64,000 nucleotides of DNA from positions 434,001 through 498,000 of the forward strand of contig NZ_FOYD01000001.1 of assembly GCF_900115905.1 (NCBI RefSeq), written 5' to 3'. The notes below the pieces were generated by a model. It saw only the letters and a list, made by a program, of their open reading frames with translations, made no database searches and was not told the DNA's origin. Position numbers and translations under genes: made by a program. Below, in pieces: positions 42,077 to 51,809 of this stretch. Positions within the stretch are counted from its first letter, which is position 1. Each line of letters begins with the position of its first letter. This DNA comes from Halopseudomonas formosensis (GTDB lineage: Bacteria; Pseudomonadota; Gammaproteobacteria; Pseudomonadales; Pseudomonadaceae).

Positions 42077-42106
42077 TGCAATTCCATCAGGGTTGATAAA
42101 AAAGGG

Positions 42107-42433
42107 TTACAGCAGGCCGTACTGCTTGAGCTTCTTGCGCAGGGTGCCGCGGTTGAGACCCAGGACCTCGGAAGCGCGGGTCTGGTTGCCCCGGACATAA
42201 TCCATGACGCTCTCCAGCAGGGGCGCCTCGACTTCGGCCAGCACCATGTTGTACACGTCGGTCACGTCCTGGCCGTCAAGGTGCTCGAAGTAGTTGCGCA
42301 GGGCCAGTTCCACGCTGTCGCGCAGGGTCTGGGGGGCCGTCAGCGCACCCGTGGCAGGAGTCGGCATGTCGGGGTCGGTGGTGTCGGTCACGGTAGGATT
42401 TCCGTATTTCAGGGCTGTGGTTACGTCGTTCAT
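42107..42433 (-). CDS. fis: DNA-binding protein Fis
   Basis: A 108-residue nucleoid-associated protein. The C-terminal helix-turn-helix [20 protein letters not shown] is a near-exact Fis motif, and the central segment ([20 protein letters not shown]) forms the dimer core. The N terminus is slightly extended compared with the E. coli protein, usual for Pseudomonas. The ATG overlaps the dusB stop (ATGA), the conserved dusB-fis coupling. Confidence 0.96.
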   Translation of the reverse strand: MNDVTTALKYGNPTVTDTTDPDMPTPATGALTAPQTLRDSVELALRNYFEHLDGQDVTDVYNMVLAEVEAPLLESVMDYVRGNQTRASEVLGLNRGTLRKKLKQYGLL

Positions 42434-43416
42434 GCCGCGAGGCCTCCTTCCATCAAACGGGCGAAGAAATGCTGGATTGCCTGGCGCTGCTCATCACCGC
42501 ACTCCATGCGGTTGAAGCTGCGACGGAACTCGTCCGCGCCGGGTAACGACTGCAATTGCCAGCCCGCATGCTTGCGGGCAATGCGCACACCCTGCTCGGG
42601 GCCGTAGAACTCGTGCAGGGCGTCCAGATGCTGCAGCAACAGCTGCTGCTGCCAGGCCAGGCCGGGCTCGGCCGGTACCTCGCCATGGCGCAGATAGTGT
42701 TCGATCTCGCGGAAGATCCAGGGCCGGCTCTGGGCCGCCCGACCTATCATGACCGCGTCGGCCCCGGTGTACTCCAGAACCTGTCTGGCCTTCTGCGGGG
42801 AGTCGATATCCCCGTTGGCAAACAGTGGAATGCGGATGGCCTGTCGGATTTCGGCGATGGTGTCATATTCGGCCTCGCCGGTATACAGCTGGTTGCGGGT
42901 GCGACCATGAACCGCAAGGGCCTGAATGCCGCTCTGCTCGGCTATGCGGGCCACCCGCACGCCATTGCGGCTGTCTTCGTCCCAGCCGGTGCGGATCTTC
43001 AGGGTGACCGGAATATCCACGGCGGCGACCACCGCCTCGAGAATCTCGGCCACCAGCAGCTCGTCGCGCAGCAGGGCGGAGCCGGCGGCCTTGTTGCACA
43101 CCTTCTTGGCCGGGCAGCCCATGTTGATATCGATGATCTCGGCCCCGTTGTCACGGTTCCTGCGGGCAGCATCGGCCATCATCTGGGGATCACCACCGGC
43201 GATCTGCACCGAGCGGGGGCCGGGTTCGCCGCGGTGGTCCAGACGCTGGCGGGACTTGCGGCTGTGCCACAGGCGTGTGTCGCTGGTGACCATCTCGGAG
43301 ACCACCAGCCCGGCACCCAGCTGCCGGCACATGCGGCGGAACGGACGATCCGTAACGCCGGCCATGGGGGCCAGGATTGCGCGGCTGGTAACTTGATGGG
43401 GTCCGATCTTGATCAC
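42430..43416 (-). CDS. dusB: tRNA-dihydrouridine synthase B
   Basis: A 328-residue FMN enzyme that reduces specific uridines in tRNA D loops. Visible are the N-terminal barrel strand [18 protein letters not shown], the motif [22 protein letters not shown] with the catalytic Cys, [17 protein letters not shown], and [10 protein letters not shown]-like [10 protein letters not shown] before [12 protein letters not shown]. The GTG at 43416 (VIKIGPHQV) fits family N termini; an in-frame ATG at 43473 would add 19 residues and cannot be ruled out. It is coupled to fis by an ATGA overlap. Confidence 0.95.
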   Translation of the reverse strand: MIKIGPHQVTSRAILAPMAGVTDRPFRRMCRQLGAGLVVSEMVTSDTRLWHSRKSRQRLDHRGEPGPRSVQIAGGDPQMMADAARRNRDNGAEIIDINMGCPAKKVCNKAAGSALLRDELLVAEILEAVVAAVDIPVTLKIRTGWDEDSRNGVRVARIAEQSGIQALAVHGRTRNQLYTGEAEYDTIAEIRQAIRIPLFANGDIDSPQKARQVLEYTGADAVMIGRAAQSRPWIFREIEHYLRHGEVPAEPGLAWQQQLLLQHLDALHEFYGPEQGVRIARKHAGWQLQSLPGADEFRRSFNRMECGDEQRQAIQHFFARLMEGGLAA

Positions 43417-43567
43417 AGCTGGCCTATCCCTGTACTCCGCGGTCAATGGTGCATGCCCCAGAACTGCAGGCATGTTCGGGCTGGGTCAGAAAAAGTGAAG
43501 AGGGCGGCTATCATACCCGCTACCGGCATCCATATAAAGACTGTCTGGCTGAAATTTGACCAGCTGC

Positions 43568-44782
43568 TCAGGGGCTGAGAAATTCCAGACGGTAGCTGTG
43601 GGCCTGTGTTCCGGGATCGAGCATGCTCAGCCCGATATGTATGGGGGTCTGTGGAGGCATCAGCCGGACGCCGGCCAGCTCCCCGGACAGATACTCCTCC
43701 GGTCGGAAACGGCGACTGGCAACCTGGCGGCCGCCGGTGTCGGCAAACTGCATCTCCAGCACCGGGAAGGGCTGCTCGAAGTCGGCCCGGTTGTACAGGA
43801 TCACGTCAATGGCCAGGGCGTTGGGAAATTCGGGGTGGGGCCGAACCAGCAGGTTGGCGCTGCGGATGCGGCTGATGTCGACCCGTGCCGGCAGTTCGCA
43901 GCGGGCCAGCAGGCACAGGTTTTCCAGCCAGGGCCGGGTGCTCTCGTGGCGGGCCAGGGCATCGAAGTGGTAGTAGAGATACTGAGCCGGCAGCGCCGCC
44001 AGGGCTACCAGGGTAAGCACTGTCCACAGCCAGCCGGGGGCGCGGCGACGCCGGCCGGCTGTCACCAGCAGGTCTTCCTCGAGCATGGCCAGGTTGAGCG
44101 GGGTGACCTCGGGCTCCCGGCGCGGGTCCGGGTCGGCCTCATCCAGCCCGGCTGGCTCCATCGCCGCAGAAACAAGGTCCGGCGCGTCCTGCTCCGGCTC
44201 GGCGACCAGCTCATCATCGGCTTCGCTGTCGAGGTGCGATGACTGCTGTTCCGCATTCCGTGGCGGCTCGGGCTGAGGCGTCGTTTCCACCTCGGTGTCC
44301 GTCGGTCCGTTTGCGTCCCTGGCAGCGTCAGGCTGATCCCGGTGGAAGATACCCCGGTCGGCATAGCCTTCGGTGTCGCTGAGCACTGCGGAGAGACCGC
44401 TGCGCTGGTGGTCGAAGTCGGGACCGAAGTCCCGGGCCGGTGGTGTGGTGAGGAACTCCTCATGCAGATCGGCGAATGGGCCGGCCGGGGTGATCTCGTC
44501 GATGATCGACTCGTCCAGGCCGAGGGCGGCCAGGTCCGGTTCGTCCAGATCATCGTCGAGCAGGCCGTCCCGCGGCGGCGGGGCAGCAGGTGATGGGGGC
44601 TGCGCAGTGTCCATGACCGGAGCGGGTGTGACCGGCCGCAGGGCGGCCGCGGCATCGGCAGCATGGAAGACTTCCAGGCAGGCACCGCAGCGCACATGCC
44701 CACCGGCAACACCCAGCTGCTCCGGGGTCAACCGGAAACGGGTCTGGCAATGGGGGCATTGGGTGACCAGCAGCTCGCTCAT
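43568..44782 (-). CDS. Zinc-ribbon/DUF3426 membrane protein
   Basis: A 404-residue protein with an N-terminal zinc ribbon of four cysteines (TQCPHCQTRF and VRCGACLEVF), a long acidic low-complexity linker, one membrane helix near residue 250 (LWTVLTLVALAALPAQYLYY) after the basic RRRRAPG, and a C-terminal periplasmic DUF3426 domain. This is the MJ0042/DUF3426 arrangement found between prmA and dusB in Pseudomonas. The role is unknown. It is 78 bases downstream of prmA. Confidence 0.88.
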   Translation of the reverse strand: MSELLVTQCPHCQTRFRLTPEQLGVAGGHVRCGACLEVFHAADAAAALRPVTPAPVMDTAQPPSPAAPPPRDGLLDDDLDEPDLAALGLDESIIDEITPAGPFADLHEEFLTTPPARDFGPDFDHQRSGLSAVLSDTEGYADRGIFHRDQPDAARDANGPTDTEVETTPQPEPPRNAEQQSSHLDSEADDELVAEPEQDAPDLVSAAMEPAGLDEADPDPRREPEVTPLNLAMLEEDLLVTAGRRRRAPGWLWTVLTLVALAALPAQYLYYHFDALARHESTRPWLENLCLLARCELPARVDISRIRSANLLVRPHPEFPNALAIDVILYNRADFEQPFPVLEMQFADTGGRQVASRRFRPEEYLSGELAGVRLMPPQTPIHIGLSMLDPGTQAHSYRLEFLSP

Positions 44783-44860
44783 GATATGACCGGATCCTTC
44801 AGTCGTTGATCATCTGCTGCCCGCGGGGGACGGCTGCGGCATATTGTGCCTGCAACTGTC

Positions 44861-45751
44861 TCACGGCGCCACGCCCCGGCGCACGCCGGTGACCCGGATC
44901 CAGCCGTCCTTCTCGGCCACCGGGTCCAGCTCGAAAGCGTCGCGATAGGCTGCCAGGATCTCTTCGGTTTGCTCGGCCAGAATGCCGGACAGGGCAATGC
45001 GCCCGCCCGGTCTGACCAGGGAGATCAGCTGCGGTGCCAGGCTGACCAGGGGGCCGGCGAGGATGTTGGCCAGCAGCAGGTCGGCCGGCTCGGCGGGCAT
45101 GGCCTCGGGCAGATACAGGGGAAAACGCTCATCGGCGATGCCGTTGCGCTGGGCGTTGTCCCGGGAAGCCTCAAGGGCCTGGGGATCGATATCGGTGCCG
45201 GTGACCCGTTCGGCCCCCAGCAGCAGCGCGGCAATGGCGAGGATGCCGGAGCCGCAGCCGAAATCGATTGCGTTCAGGCCGCGCACGTCCTGTCCATCCA
45301 GCCACTCCAGGCACAGGGCGGTGGTCGGGTGGGTGCCGGTGCCGAAGGCCAGGCCCGGGTCCAGCAGCAGGTTGACCGCCTGGGAGTCCGGCGCCTCGTG
45401 CCAGCTGGGCACTATCCACAGCCGCCGGCCGAAGCGCATCGGCTGGAAATTGTCCATCCAGCTGCGTTCCCAGTCCTGGTCGGCAATGTCCTCGAACTGG
45501 TATTCGGGCAACGGCTGCTGCCACAGCTGTTGCAGGAGATCGAGCAGCGGCTGGCGCTCGGTATCGGCCTCGAACAGGGCCAGCAGGTGGGTATGCTGCC
45601 ACAGGGGTGTGGTGCCCAGGTCCGGCTCGAAGATCGGCTGGTCCTCGGCGTCCATGAAGGTGACCGAGACGGCGCCCAGTCCCAGCAGCAGGTCCTCCAT
45701 GGGCTCGGCCTGTTCCGGAGTGATGGCAAGACGCAGTTGCAACCAGGGCAT
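44861..45751 (-). CDS. prmA: Ribosomal protein L11 methyltransferase
   Basis: A 296-residue SAM-dependent enzyme that trimethylates ribosomal protein uL11. The N-terminal substrate-binding domain starts [20 protein letters not shown]. The catalytic domain has [20 protein letters not shown], the SAM motif [20 protein letters not shown], and [13 protein letters not shown], the PrmA hallmark. It follows accC across a terminator at 45807-45830. Confidence 0.97.
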   Translation of the reverse strand: MPWLQLRLAITPEQAEPMEDLLLGLGAVSVTFMDAEDQPIFEPDLGTTPLWQHTHLLALFEADTERQPLLDLLQQLWQQPLPEYQFEDIADQDWERSWMDNFQPMRFGRRLWIVPSWHEAPDSQAVNLLLDPGLAFGTGTHPTTALCLEWLDGQDVRGLNAIDFGCGSGILAIAALLLGAERVTGTDIDPQALEASRDNAQRNGIADERFPLYLPEAMPAEPADLLLANILAGPLVSLAPQLISLVRPGGRIALSGILAEQTEEILAAYRDAFELDPVAEKDGWIRVTGVRRGVAP

Positions 45752-45806
45752 AGGGGCTTCCTTCAGAAAGTTCGTGCTGTCAGCGTGGGTCTCGGCAGAA
45801 ACGACA

Positions 45807-45830
45807 AGGGGAGCGACAGGTCGCTCCCCT
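45807..45830 (-). terminator. Terminator after accC
   Basis: AGGGGAGCGA and TCGCTCCCCT form a perfect 10-bp stem around CAGG. In the direction of accC transcription it is followed by TGTCGTTT, a weak T tract. Confidence 0.6.
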
Positions 45831-45863
45831 CAACACGAATCATACTCGTGATACTGCGGTCGG

Positions 45864-47204
45864 TCAGCTGATGCCGAGTTTCTTTTCCAGGTAGTGGATG
45901 TTCACGCCACCCTTGCAGAAACCCTCATCGCGTACCAGCTCCCGGTGCAGCGGGGTGTTGGTCTTGATGCCGTCGACCACCAGCTCGTCCAGGGCATTGC
46001 GCATCCGCGCCATCGCCTCGTCACGGGTGGCGCCGTAGGTGATCAGCTTGCCGACCAGCGAGTCGTAGTTCGGCGGTACCTTGTAACCGCTGTACAGGTG
46101 CGAGTCGACCCGTACGCCGTTACCGCCCGGCGCGTGGAAGAAGCTCACGGTACCCGGGCTGGGCAGGAAACTGGTGGGGTCTTCGGCGTTGATCCGGCAC
46201 TCGATGGCGTGCCCGCGGATGACCACATCCTCCTGCTTCAGGCTCAGGGGCAGGCCGCCACAGACCTTGATCTGCTCCTTGAGGATGTCGATACCGGTGA
46301 CCATCTCGGAGATCGGATGCTCCACCTGGATACGGGTGTTCATCTCGATGAAGAAGAACTGACCGTCCTCGTAGAGAAACTCGAAGGTGCCGGCGCCGCG
46401 GTAACCCAGCTCGATACAGGCCTGTACGCAGCGGGCCTGGACTTCGGCACGGGCCTTCTCGTCAACGCCCGGGGCAGGCGCTTCCTCGATGATCTTCTGG
46501 TGGCGGCGCTGCAGCGAGCAGTCCCGATCGCCCAGATGAATGGCATTGCCCTGACCGTCGGACAGCACCTGAACTTCCACGTGACGGGGATTGGTCAGGA
46601 ACTTCTCCAGGTAGACCATGGGGTTGCCGAAGGCGGCGCCAGCCTCGGTGCGGGTCAGACGGATCGACTTGATCAGATCCTCTTCCTTGTGCACCACGCG
46701 CATGCCACGGCCGCCACCACCACCGGAAGCCTTGATGATCACCGGGTAGCCGACACGCTTGGCGATCTGCAGGCACTTCTGCTCGTCTTCCGGCAGCGGG
46801 CCATCGGAACCGGGCACCGTGGGTACGCCGGCCTTCTTCATTGCCTCGATGGCCGACACCTTGTCCCCCATCAGGCGGATCACGTCGGCGCTGGGGCCGA
46901 TGAAGGTGAAGCCGGAACGCTCGATCTGTTCGGCAAAATCGGCGTTTTCCGCGAGGAAACCGTAGCCGGGGTGGATGGCGTCGGCACCGGTCACCTCGGC
47001 CGCACTGATGATGCGCGGAATGTTCAGGTAGGACTCGGTGGCAATGGCCGGACCTATGCACACGGTCTCGTCGGCCATGGCCAGGTGCATGAGTTCACGG
47101 TCGGCGGTGGAATGCACCGCCACTGTCTTCAACCCCAGCTCCTTGCACGCACGGATGATGCGCAGTGCAATCTCGCCGCGGTTGGCTATGAGTACTTTCT
47201 GCAT
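45864..47204 (-). CDS. accC: Biotin carboxylase subunit of acetyl-CoA carboxylase
   Basis: A 446-residue ATP-grasp enzyme that carboxylates biotin on AccB, the first step of fatty-acid synthesis. Clear signs are the start [20 protein letters not shown], the glycine-rich ATP loop [16 protein letters not shown], and the metal and bicarbonate segment [19 protein letters not shown]. The ATG at 47204 lies 19 bases after accB and has a GGAGG ribosome site; the longer upstream frame overlaps accB. Confidence 0.98.
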   Translation of the reverse strand: MQKVLIANRGEIALRIIRACKELGLKTVAVHSTADRELMHLAMADETVCIGPAIATESYLNIPRIISAAEVTGADAIHPGYGFLAENADFAEQIERSGFTFIGPSADVIRLMGDKVSAIEAMKKAGVPTVPGSDGPLPEDEQKCLQIAKRVGYPVIIKASGGGGGRGMRVVHKEEDLIKSIRLTRTEAGAAFGNPMVYLEKFLTNPRHVEVQVLSDGQGNAIHLGDRDCSLQRRHQKIIEEAPAPGVDEKARAEVQARCVQACIELGYRGAGTFEFLYEDGQFFFIEMNTRIQVEHPISEMVTGIDILKEQIKVCGGLPLSLKQEDVVIRGHAIECRINAEDPTSFLPSPGTVSFFHAPGGNGVRVDSHLYSGYKVPPNYDSLVGKLITYGATRDEAMARMRNALDELVVDGIKTNTPLHRELVRDEGFCKGGVNIHYLEKKLGIS

Positions 47205-47223
47205 CGCAGCCTCCGGGTCGGGC

Positions 47224-47679
47224 TCAGGCGATGCTGAACAGGGGTTGATCGAATTCGACCGGCTGGCCGTTGTCGACCAGGATAGCCTGGATGACACCGC
47301 TCTTGTCGGCTTCGATGTGGTTCATCATCTTCATGGCTTCAACGATGCACAGCACGTCGCCGGCCTTGACGGTCTGGCCGACTTCAACGAAGGCCGGGGA
47401 CTCGGGGGACGGCGAACGGTAGAAGGTACCGACCATGGGCGAGCGCACCAGGTGACCGGAAGGCTCGGCCGGAGCGGCTTCGGCGACCGGGGCAGCAGCC
47501 GGAGCGGCAGCGGGAGCCGGTGCAGCGGCCATGGGAGCCTGGACGTACTGCTGAGGGGCGACCGCTTTCTGGCTGTGGCGGCTGATCCGTACGGACTCCT
47601 CGCCTTCGTGAATCTCCAGCTCGTCGATGCCGGACTCTTCAAGCAGTTCGATGAGTTTCTTTACTTTGCGGATATCCAT
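47224..47679 (-). CDS. accB: Biotin carboxyl carrier protein
   Basis: A 151-residue carrier. The N-terminal segment ([20 protein letters not shown]) is followed by an Ala/Pro-rich flexible linker and the C-terminal biotinyl domain with the biotinylated Lys in VEAMKMMN and the protruding-thumb region typical of AccB ([15 protein letters not shown]). It precedes accC in an aroQ-accB-accC order, as in P. aeruginosa and E. coli. Confidence 0.98.
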   Translation of the reverse strand: MDIRKVKKLIELLEESGIDELEIHEGEESVRISRHSQKAVAPQQYVQAPMAAAPAPAAAPAAAPVAEAAPAEPSGHLVRSPMVGTFYRSPSPESPAFVEVGQTVKAGDVLCIVEAMKMMNHIEADKSGVIQAILVDNGQPVEFDQPLFSIA

Positions 47680-47712
47680 TGATATTTGCGCTCCAGGGCA
47701 ATGTAGTCGTTT

Positions 47713-48156
47713 TCAGTTTTCTTCAATTCGGTGTGCAGCTGCCTGCAGTGCCAGGGTATAACCCTCGGCTCCCAGCCCGCAGATCACGCCCTCGGCAACG
47801 TCCGAGAAATAGGAGTGATGGCGAAAAGGCTCACGTTTGTACACGTTGGAAAGATGCACTTCGATGAATGGGATGCTCACCGCCAGCAACGCGTCACGTA
47901 TTGCGACACTGGTATGGGTAAATGCGGCGGGATTGATGATGATGAACCGGGTGCCGTCCTCCCGCGCAGCGTGAATGCGCGCGATCAGCTCATGCTCTGC
48001 GTTGCTCTGCAGTGCCTCCAGCTGATGCCCCAGTTCGCTGGCCTGCTGGACGAGGCGGGCATTGATCTGCGCCAGGGTGACCGCGCCATAGACACCCGGC
48101 TCGCGGGTGCCGAGCAGGTTGAGATTGGGGCCATGCAGAACCAGGATACGGGCCAT
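47713..48156 (-). CDS. aroQ: 3-dehydroquinate dehydratase, type II
   Basis: A 147-residue enzyme of the shikimate pathway. The active-site strand [20 protein letters not shown] carries the catalytic Arg and Tyr. HIHAARE-like [30 protein letters not shown] and [20 protein letters not shown] supply substrate contacts. It is 33 bases upstream of accB and probably heads that operon. Confidence 0.98.
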   Translation of the reverse strand: MARILVLHGPNLNLLGTREPGVYGAVTLAQINARLVQQASELGHQLEALQSNAEHELIARIHAAREDGTRFIIINPAAFTHTSVAIRDALLAVSIPFIEVHLSNVYKREPFRHHSYFSDVAEGVICGLGAEGYTLALQAAAHRIEEN

Positions 48157-48350
48157 TGAGGACTATTCCACGGCGGAAGTGAGTGATTGACTCTGTGGTC
48201 ATGAATGAGGGCAGAGTTTGCCGGATAAAAAAACAGCTGTCCAGAAGCAGTTCGATGCCATCAGATGGCAGCATGATTGCCCTGTTTTTGTGGAACTTGG
48301 GCCTGCGCATGCCCCTTTCCCGCCGGGGCGGGACGGAGGCGAGGGAGGGG

Positions 48351-50147
48351 TTATCGCGCGCCGATCGCCCGCTGCAGGTGCCGCAGGAATACCTCCCGCG
48401 ATACCTCGCCCTGAATGCGCAGATCCGTTATTTCCCGGCCCTGGCCATCAAAGAACAGGAACGCCGGTGGGCCGAACAATTGCTGCTCGGTCATCCAGGC
48501 CCGCTGGGCAGGGGTGTTGTCGGTCACATCCAGCTGGATGCGCATCAGGTCATCCAGCCCGGCGCTGCGCACAACGGGCTGATTGAGGATGTCGCGCTCC
48601 ATCACCTTGCAGCTGATGCACCAGTCGGCGGACAGCTCGACGATGGCCGGCTGACCGCTGGTACGGGCTTGCTGCAGGCGTTGCTTGAGCTGATCAACCT
48701 CGGTAACGCGCTCGAAGTAGCCGGACGCTTCCACAGCCGTCGGGGTACCCGCTCCACGCAGGTTCTGCAGCGGACGCAGGGGATCGCTTGCCCCTGACAG
48801 GGCGCCGAACAGTGCGGCGGCGGCATAGATGGCCAGCAGCAGGGCGGCAGTCTGGGCCAGCCGACCCACACCGGAACGCGGCAGCCGGTCGAACAGGCCC
48901 AGCTGCACGGCGATGCCGGCGGCCAGCGCGGCCCACAGCGCCAGGCTGGCCGGCCCCGGAATGAACCGCTCCAGCAGCCAGATGGCGACCGCCAGCAGGC
49001 CGAAGCCGAAAGTCTGCTTGACGCTGTTCAGCCAGGGGCCCGAGCGCGGCAGCAGGGCACTGCCGAACATCGCCACCAGAATCAGCGGCACACCCATGCC
49101 CAGTGCCAGGGCAAACAGCTGCAGCGCGCCTCCGATGGCATCACCCGTGGCGCTGATATAGACCAGCGCACCGGCCAGGGGGGCGGATATGCAGGGCGAG
49201 ACCACCAGCGAAGAGAGCACGCCCATGGCGGCGGCGCCGGGTACCGAGCCGCCCCGGGTGCGGCTGCCCAGGCGTTCGGCCGGCTCGCGGATGAAGGCCG
49301 GCAGGCGCATCTGGTACAGATCGAACATGGCCAGGGCAAAGAGCACGAAGAAGGCGGCGAAGGTGCCCAGCACCCAGGGTGACTGCAGGCGCGCCTGTAT
49401 GTTCAGCGCCGCGCCGAACAGGCCGATCAGGGCGCCGACCAGGGCAAAGGTCAGGGCCATGCCCAGCACATAGCTGAGCGACAGGATGAAGGCCCGGGTG
49501 CGGTCGATGTCGGTTCGCCCCAGTACCATGCCGGTGAGTATCGGCACCATGGGCAGTACGCAGGGGGTGAAGGTCAGGGCCAGGCCAGCGGCAAACAGCA
49601 ACAGCAGGGACCAGCCGAGGGATCCGTCGTCATCGGAGGACTCGGCAACGCCGGGCGCACCGCCTGCGCCGGGCAGATCCAGGGTGTGGATTTCCGGCGG
49701 GTAGCAGAGGCCGGCATCAGCGCAGCCCTGGTATTCGACCCGCAGCTGCCGCGCGGGGCTGTTCCCCGGGGTAATGTCCAGCACCACGTTGAGGCTGGTG
49801 TAGTAGACCTCGACGTCGCCGAAGAACTCGTCGTGAATGGCCTTGCCATCGGGCAGCCGGGTCTGGCGGATGCTGTCATCACCGCCGAGCAGCTCGAAGC
49901 TCAGGCGATGGCGATAGAGATAGTATTCCGGGGCGATATCGAACTGCAGTTCGATGCGCTCGCGGTCGGCCTGAACCAGGCCGGGGCGGAAGGCCTCATG
50001 CACCGGCAGGAAGCGGGCGGTACTGCCGACATTGTCCAGCAGCGAGATGCCATTGCCGGTGTTGCCGGTCAGGCTGGTCTGGGCCAGCACCGTATTGCAC
50101 ATTACCAGTAGCAGGAACAGCAGGATACGTGAAAGCGGCATGGGCAT
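48351..50147 (-). CDS. dsbD: Thiol:disulfide interchange protein DsbD
   Basis: A 598-residue membrane protein that brings reducing power from cytoplasmic thioredoxin to the periplasm, for DsbC and for cytochrome c maturation. After a Sec signal (MPLSRILLFLLLVMCNTVLA) comes the DsbD-alpha domain with its Cys pair (GCADAGLCYPP). Next is a eight-helix CcdA-like domain with Cys in FTPCVLPMVP and SPCISAPLAG, and last a thioredoxin domain with CISC (ADWCISCKVME). An alternative ATG lies two codons in. The stop is 194 bases from the aroQ start; this gap holds a short CCCGCC/GGCGGG palindrome (48319-48332) and nothing else I can name. Confidence 0.96.
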   Translation of the reverse strand: MPMPLSRILLFLLLVMCNTVLAQTSLTGNTGNGISLLDNVGSTARFLPVHEAFRPGLVQADRERIELQFDIAPEYYLYRHRLSFELLGGDDSIRQTRLPDGKAIHDEFFGDVEVYYTSLNVVLDITPGNSPARQLRVEYQGCADAGLCYPPEIHTLDLPGAGGAPGVAESSDDDGSLGWSLLLLFAAGLALTFTPCVLPMVPILTGMVLGRTDIDRTRAFILSLSYVLGMALTFALVGALIGLFGAALNIQARLQSPWVLGTFAAFFVLFALAMFDLYQMRLPAFIREPAERLGSRTRGGSVPGAAAMGVLSSLVVSPCISAPLAGALVYISATGDAIGGALQLFALALGMGVPLILVAMFGSALLPRSGPWLNSVKQTFGFGLLAVAIWLLERFIPGPASLALWAALAAGIAVQLGLFDRLPRSGVGRLAQTAALLLAIYAAAALFGALSGASDPLRPLQNLRGAGTPTAVEASGYFERVTEVDQLKQRLQQARTSGQPAIVELSADWCISCKVMERDILNQPVVRSAGLDDLMRIQLDVTDNTPAQRAWMTEQQLFGPPAFLFFDGQGREITDLRIQGEVSREVFLRHLQRAIGAR

Positions 50148-50380
50148 GTCCGAAATGGGCTTGGGGCTATGATACTGCCTGTCGCCGCGAATGCCATGCC
50201 CGCTTTGCCACCATATTTTTCGGTGCGGGGTGCGTTCGGGTTGCCAGGCACCATCTCCGGGGTGGCGCCGGTCAGGGTGCGCCGGAACCGTCTATGCTGA
50301 GCCAGAGGACAATGGCAGGCGGCTGTGCTGTCACGGTCCAGATGGTATGCTTGCCGCGGCGCATGAAGAGGGGGAGCCAG

Positions 50381-51367
50381 ATGAAATTCAACAGACGTTT
50401 TAGCGGTGCGGACGGACTCGGCGATCGCCTCGGTGGTGGTCGCAGTCGCACCCTGGGCACAGTGATCGGTGCAGTACTCATTGTCTATCTGTTCATTTGC
50501 CTGCTGGTCGGCTGGTACTGGAGCCGTGAGCCGGGTCTGAACGAACTGAACGTACTCCCGGTCGGGGCCAGCAACTCCCTCACCACCGGATCCCATACCG
50601 CCCGCACGGTGCGTGCGCTTTCAATGACCCTGCTGGAGAAGCCCGGCGGCTTCATCAGCAATGACATCACCCCTCCCGGCATCTGGCTGGACAACATGCC
50701 CAGCTGGGAATTCGGTGTGCTGGTCCAGGTGCGTGACATGGCACGGGCCATGCGCCGGGACATGGCGCGTTCCCAGTCGCAGTCCACCGAGGATGCGGCG
50801 CTGGCCAAGGCCGAACCGCTGCTGCATTTCGATCACAACAGCTGGGCACTGCCCGCCAGTGAGAGCGAATACCGCAGTGCCGTGCGCCTGCTGGATGACT
50901 ACATAGGTCGTCTGGAGAGCGGCAATGCCAGCTTCTACGCCCGTGCCGACAACCTCGCGGCCTGGATAGGCGATGCCAGCACGCGTCTGGGTTCGCTGTC
51001 CCAGCGGCTGTCCTCCAGCGTGGCACGGGCACCGCTGACCGATGGTGGACGTGAGCGCAAGAAGACCCCCTGGCTGCAGATCGACAACGTCTTCTACGAG
51101 GCGCGGGGCAGTGCCTGGGCGCTGGCGCACCTGCTGCGTGCGGTGGAAAAGGATTACGCCGAGGTGCTGGACAAGAAGAATGCCCTGGTCAGCCTGCGCC
51201 AGATCATCCGCGAGCTGGAGGCGACCCAGGAGACCGTATGGAGTCCGATGATCCTCAATGGTGGTGGCTTCGGTGTGCTGGCCAACCATTCGCTGGTCAT
51301 GGCCAACTATCTGTCCCGGGCCAACGCCGGGCTGATCGACCTGCGTCGACTGCTGGAGCAGGGTTGA
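50381..51367 (+). CDS. DUF2333 membrane protein
   Basis: A 328-residue protein with one N-terminal membrane helix (about residues 27-47, GTVIGAVLIVYLFICLLVGW) after a basic Gly/Arg-rich stretch. A large helical periplasmic domain contains KPGGFISNDITPPGIWLDNMP and a coiled-coil-like C terminus. It matches the DUF2333 family. Function is unknown. yciH follows 4 bases after its stop, the pairing seen in P. aeruginosa (PA4841-PA4840 region). The ATG at 50381 has a GGGGGAG site. It diverges from dsbD across a 233-base gap. Confidence 0.87.
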   Translation: MKFNRRFSGADGLGDRLGGGRSRTLGTVIGAVLIVYLFICLLVGWYWSREPGLNELNVLPVGASNSLTTGSHTARTVRALSMTLLEKPGGFISNDITPPGIWLDNMPSWEFGVLVQVRDMARAMRRDMARSQSQSTEDAALAKAEPLLHFDHNSWALPASESEYRSAVRLLDDYIGRLESGNASFYARADNLAAWIGDASTRLGSLSQRLSSSVARAPLTDGGRERKKTPWLQIDNVFYEARGSAWALAHLLRAVEKDYAEVLDKKNALVSLRQIIRELEATQETVWSPMILNGGGFGVLANHSLVMANYLSRANAGLIDLRRLLEQG

Positions 51368-51371
51368 GTTC

Positions 51372-51743
51372 ATGGCCAAGCGACAGACCGGTTTCGGAGC
51401 CCTGGGTGGACTGGTGTACTCCACTGACAGCGGACGCATGTGTCCCGATTGCCGACAACCGCAGGATGCCTGCATCTGCGGTCAGCCACAGCTTCCGGCT
51501 GGTGACGGGATCGCCCGGGTACGCCGGGAGACCAAGGGCCGCGGCGGCAAGACGGTGACCACCATCAGCGGGCTGGCGCTGCCCGCCGATGAGCTCAAGG
51601 CGCTGGCCAAACGGATCAAGGCCCGCTGCGGTTGCGGCGGTTCCGTGGTCGACGGGGTCATCGAGATCCAGGGTGATCGCGCCGACATGCTGTGTGACTG
51701 GCTGACGGCCGAAGGTTTCAAGACCAAAAGGGCAGGCGGTTGA
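51372..51743 (+). CDS. yciH: SUI1/eIF1-like translation factor YciH
   Basis: A 123-residue protein of the bacterial eIF1/SUI1 family, which affects initiation fidelity on the 30S subunit. An N-terminal metal-binding-like segment (CPDCRQPQDACIC) precedes the SUI1 fold (VRRETKGRGGKTVTTISGL, then KRIKARCGCGGSVVDGVIEI and GDRADML). It begins 4 bases after the DUF2333 gene. Confidence 0.95.
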   Translation: MAKRQTGFGALGGLVYSTDSGRMCPDCRQPQDACICGQPQLPAGDGIARVRRETKGRGGKTVTTISGLALPADELKALAKRIKARCGCGGSVVDGVIEIQGDRADMLCDWLTAEGFKTKRAGG

Positions 51744-51809
51744 TGCGATGCTGCTGATCTCCGGTTGCCGGGCGCGTGCCCGGCAACGGCTGGCCGCCGC
51801 CGGCACGCC

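Noticed and set aside
48251-48290. Palindrome TGCCAT-CAG-ATGGCA with nearby T run as a terminator between aroQ and dsbD
   Set aside because: The stem is short, the T run lies well beyond it, and no plus-strand gene precedes it.
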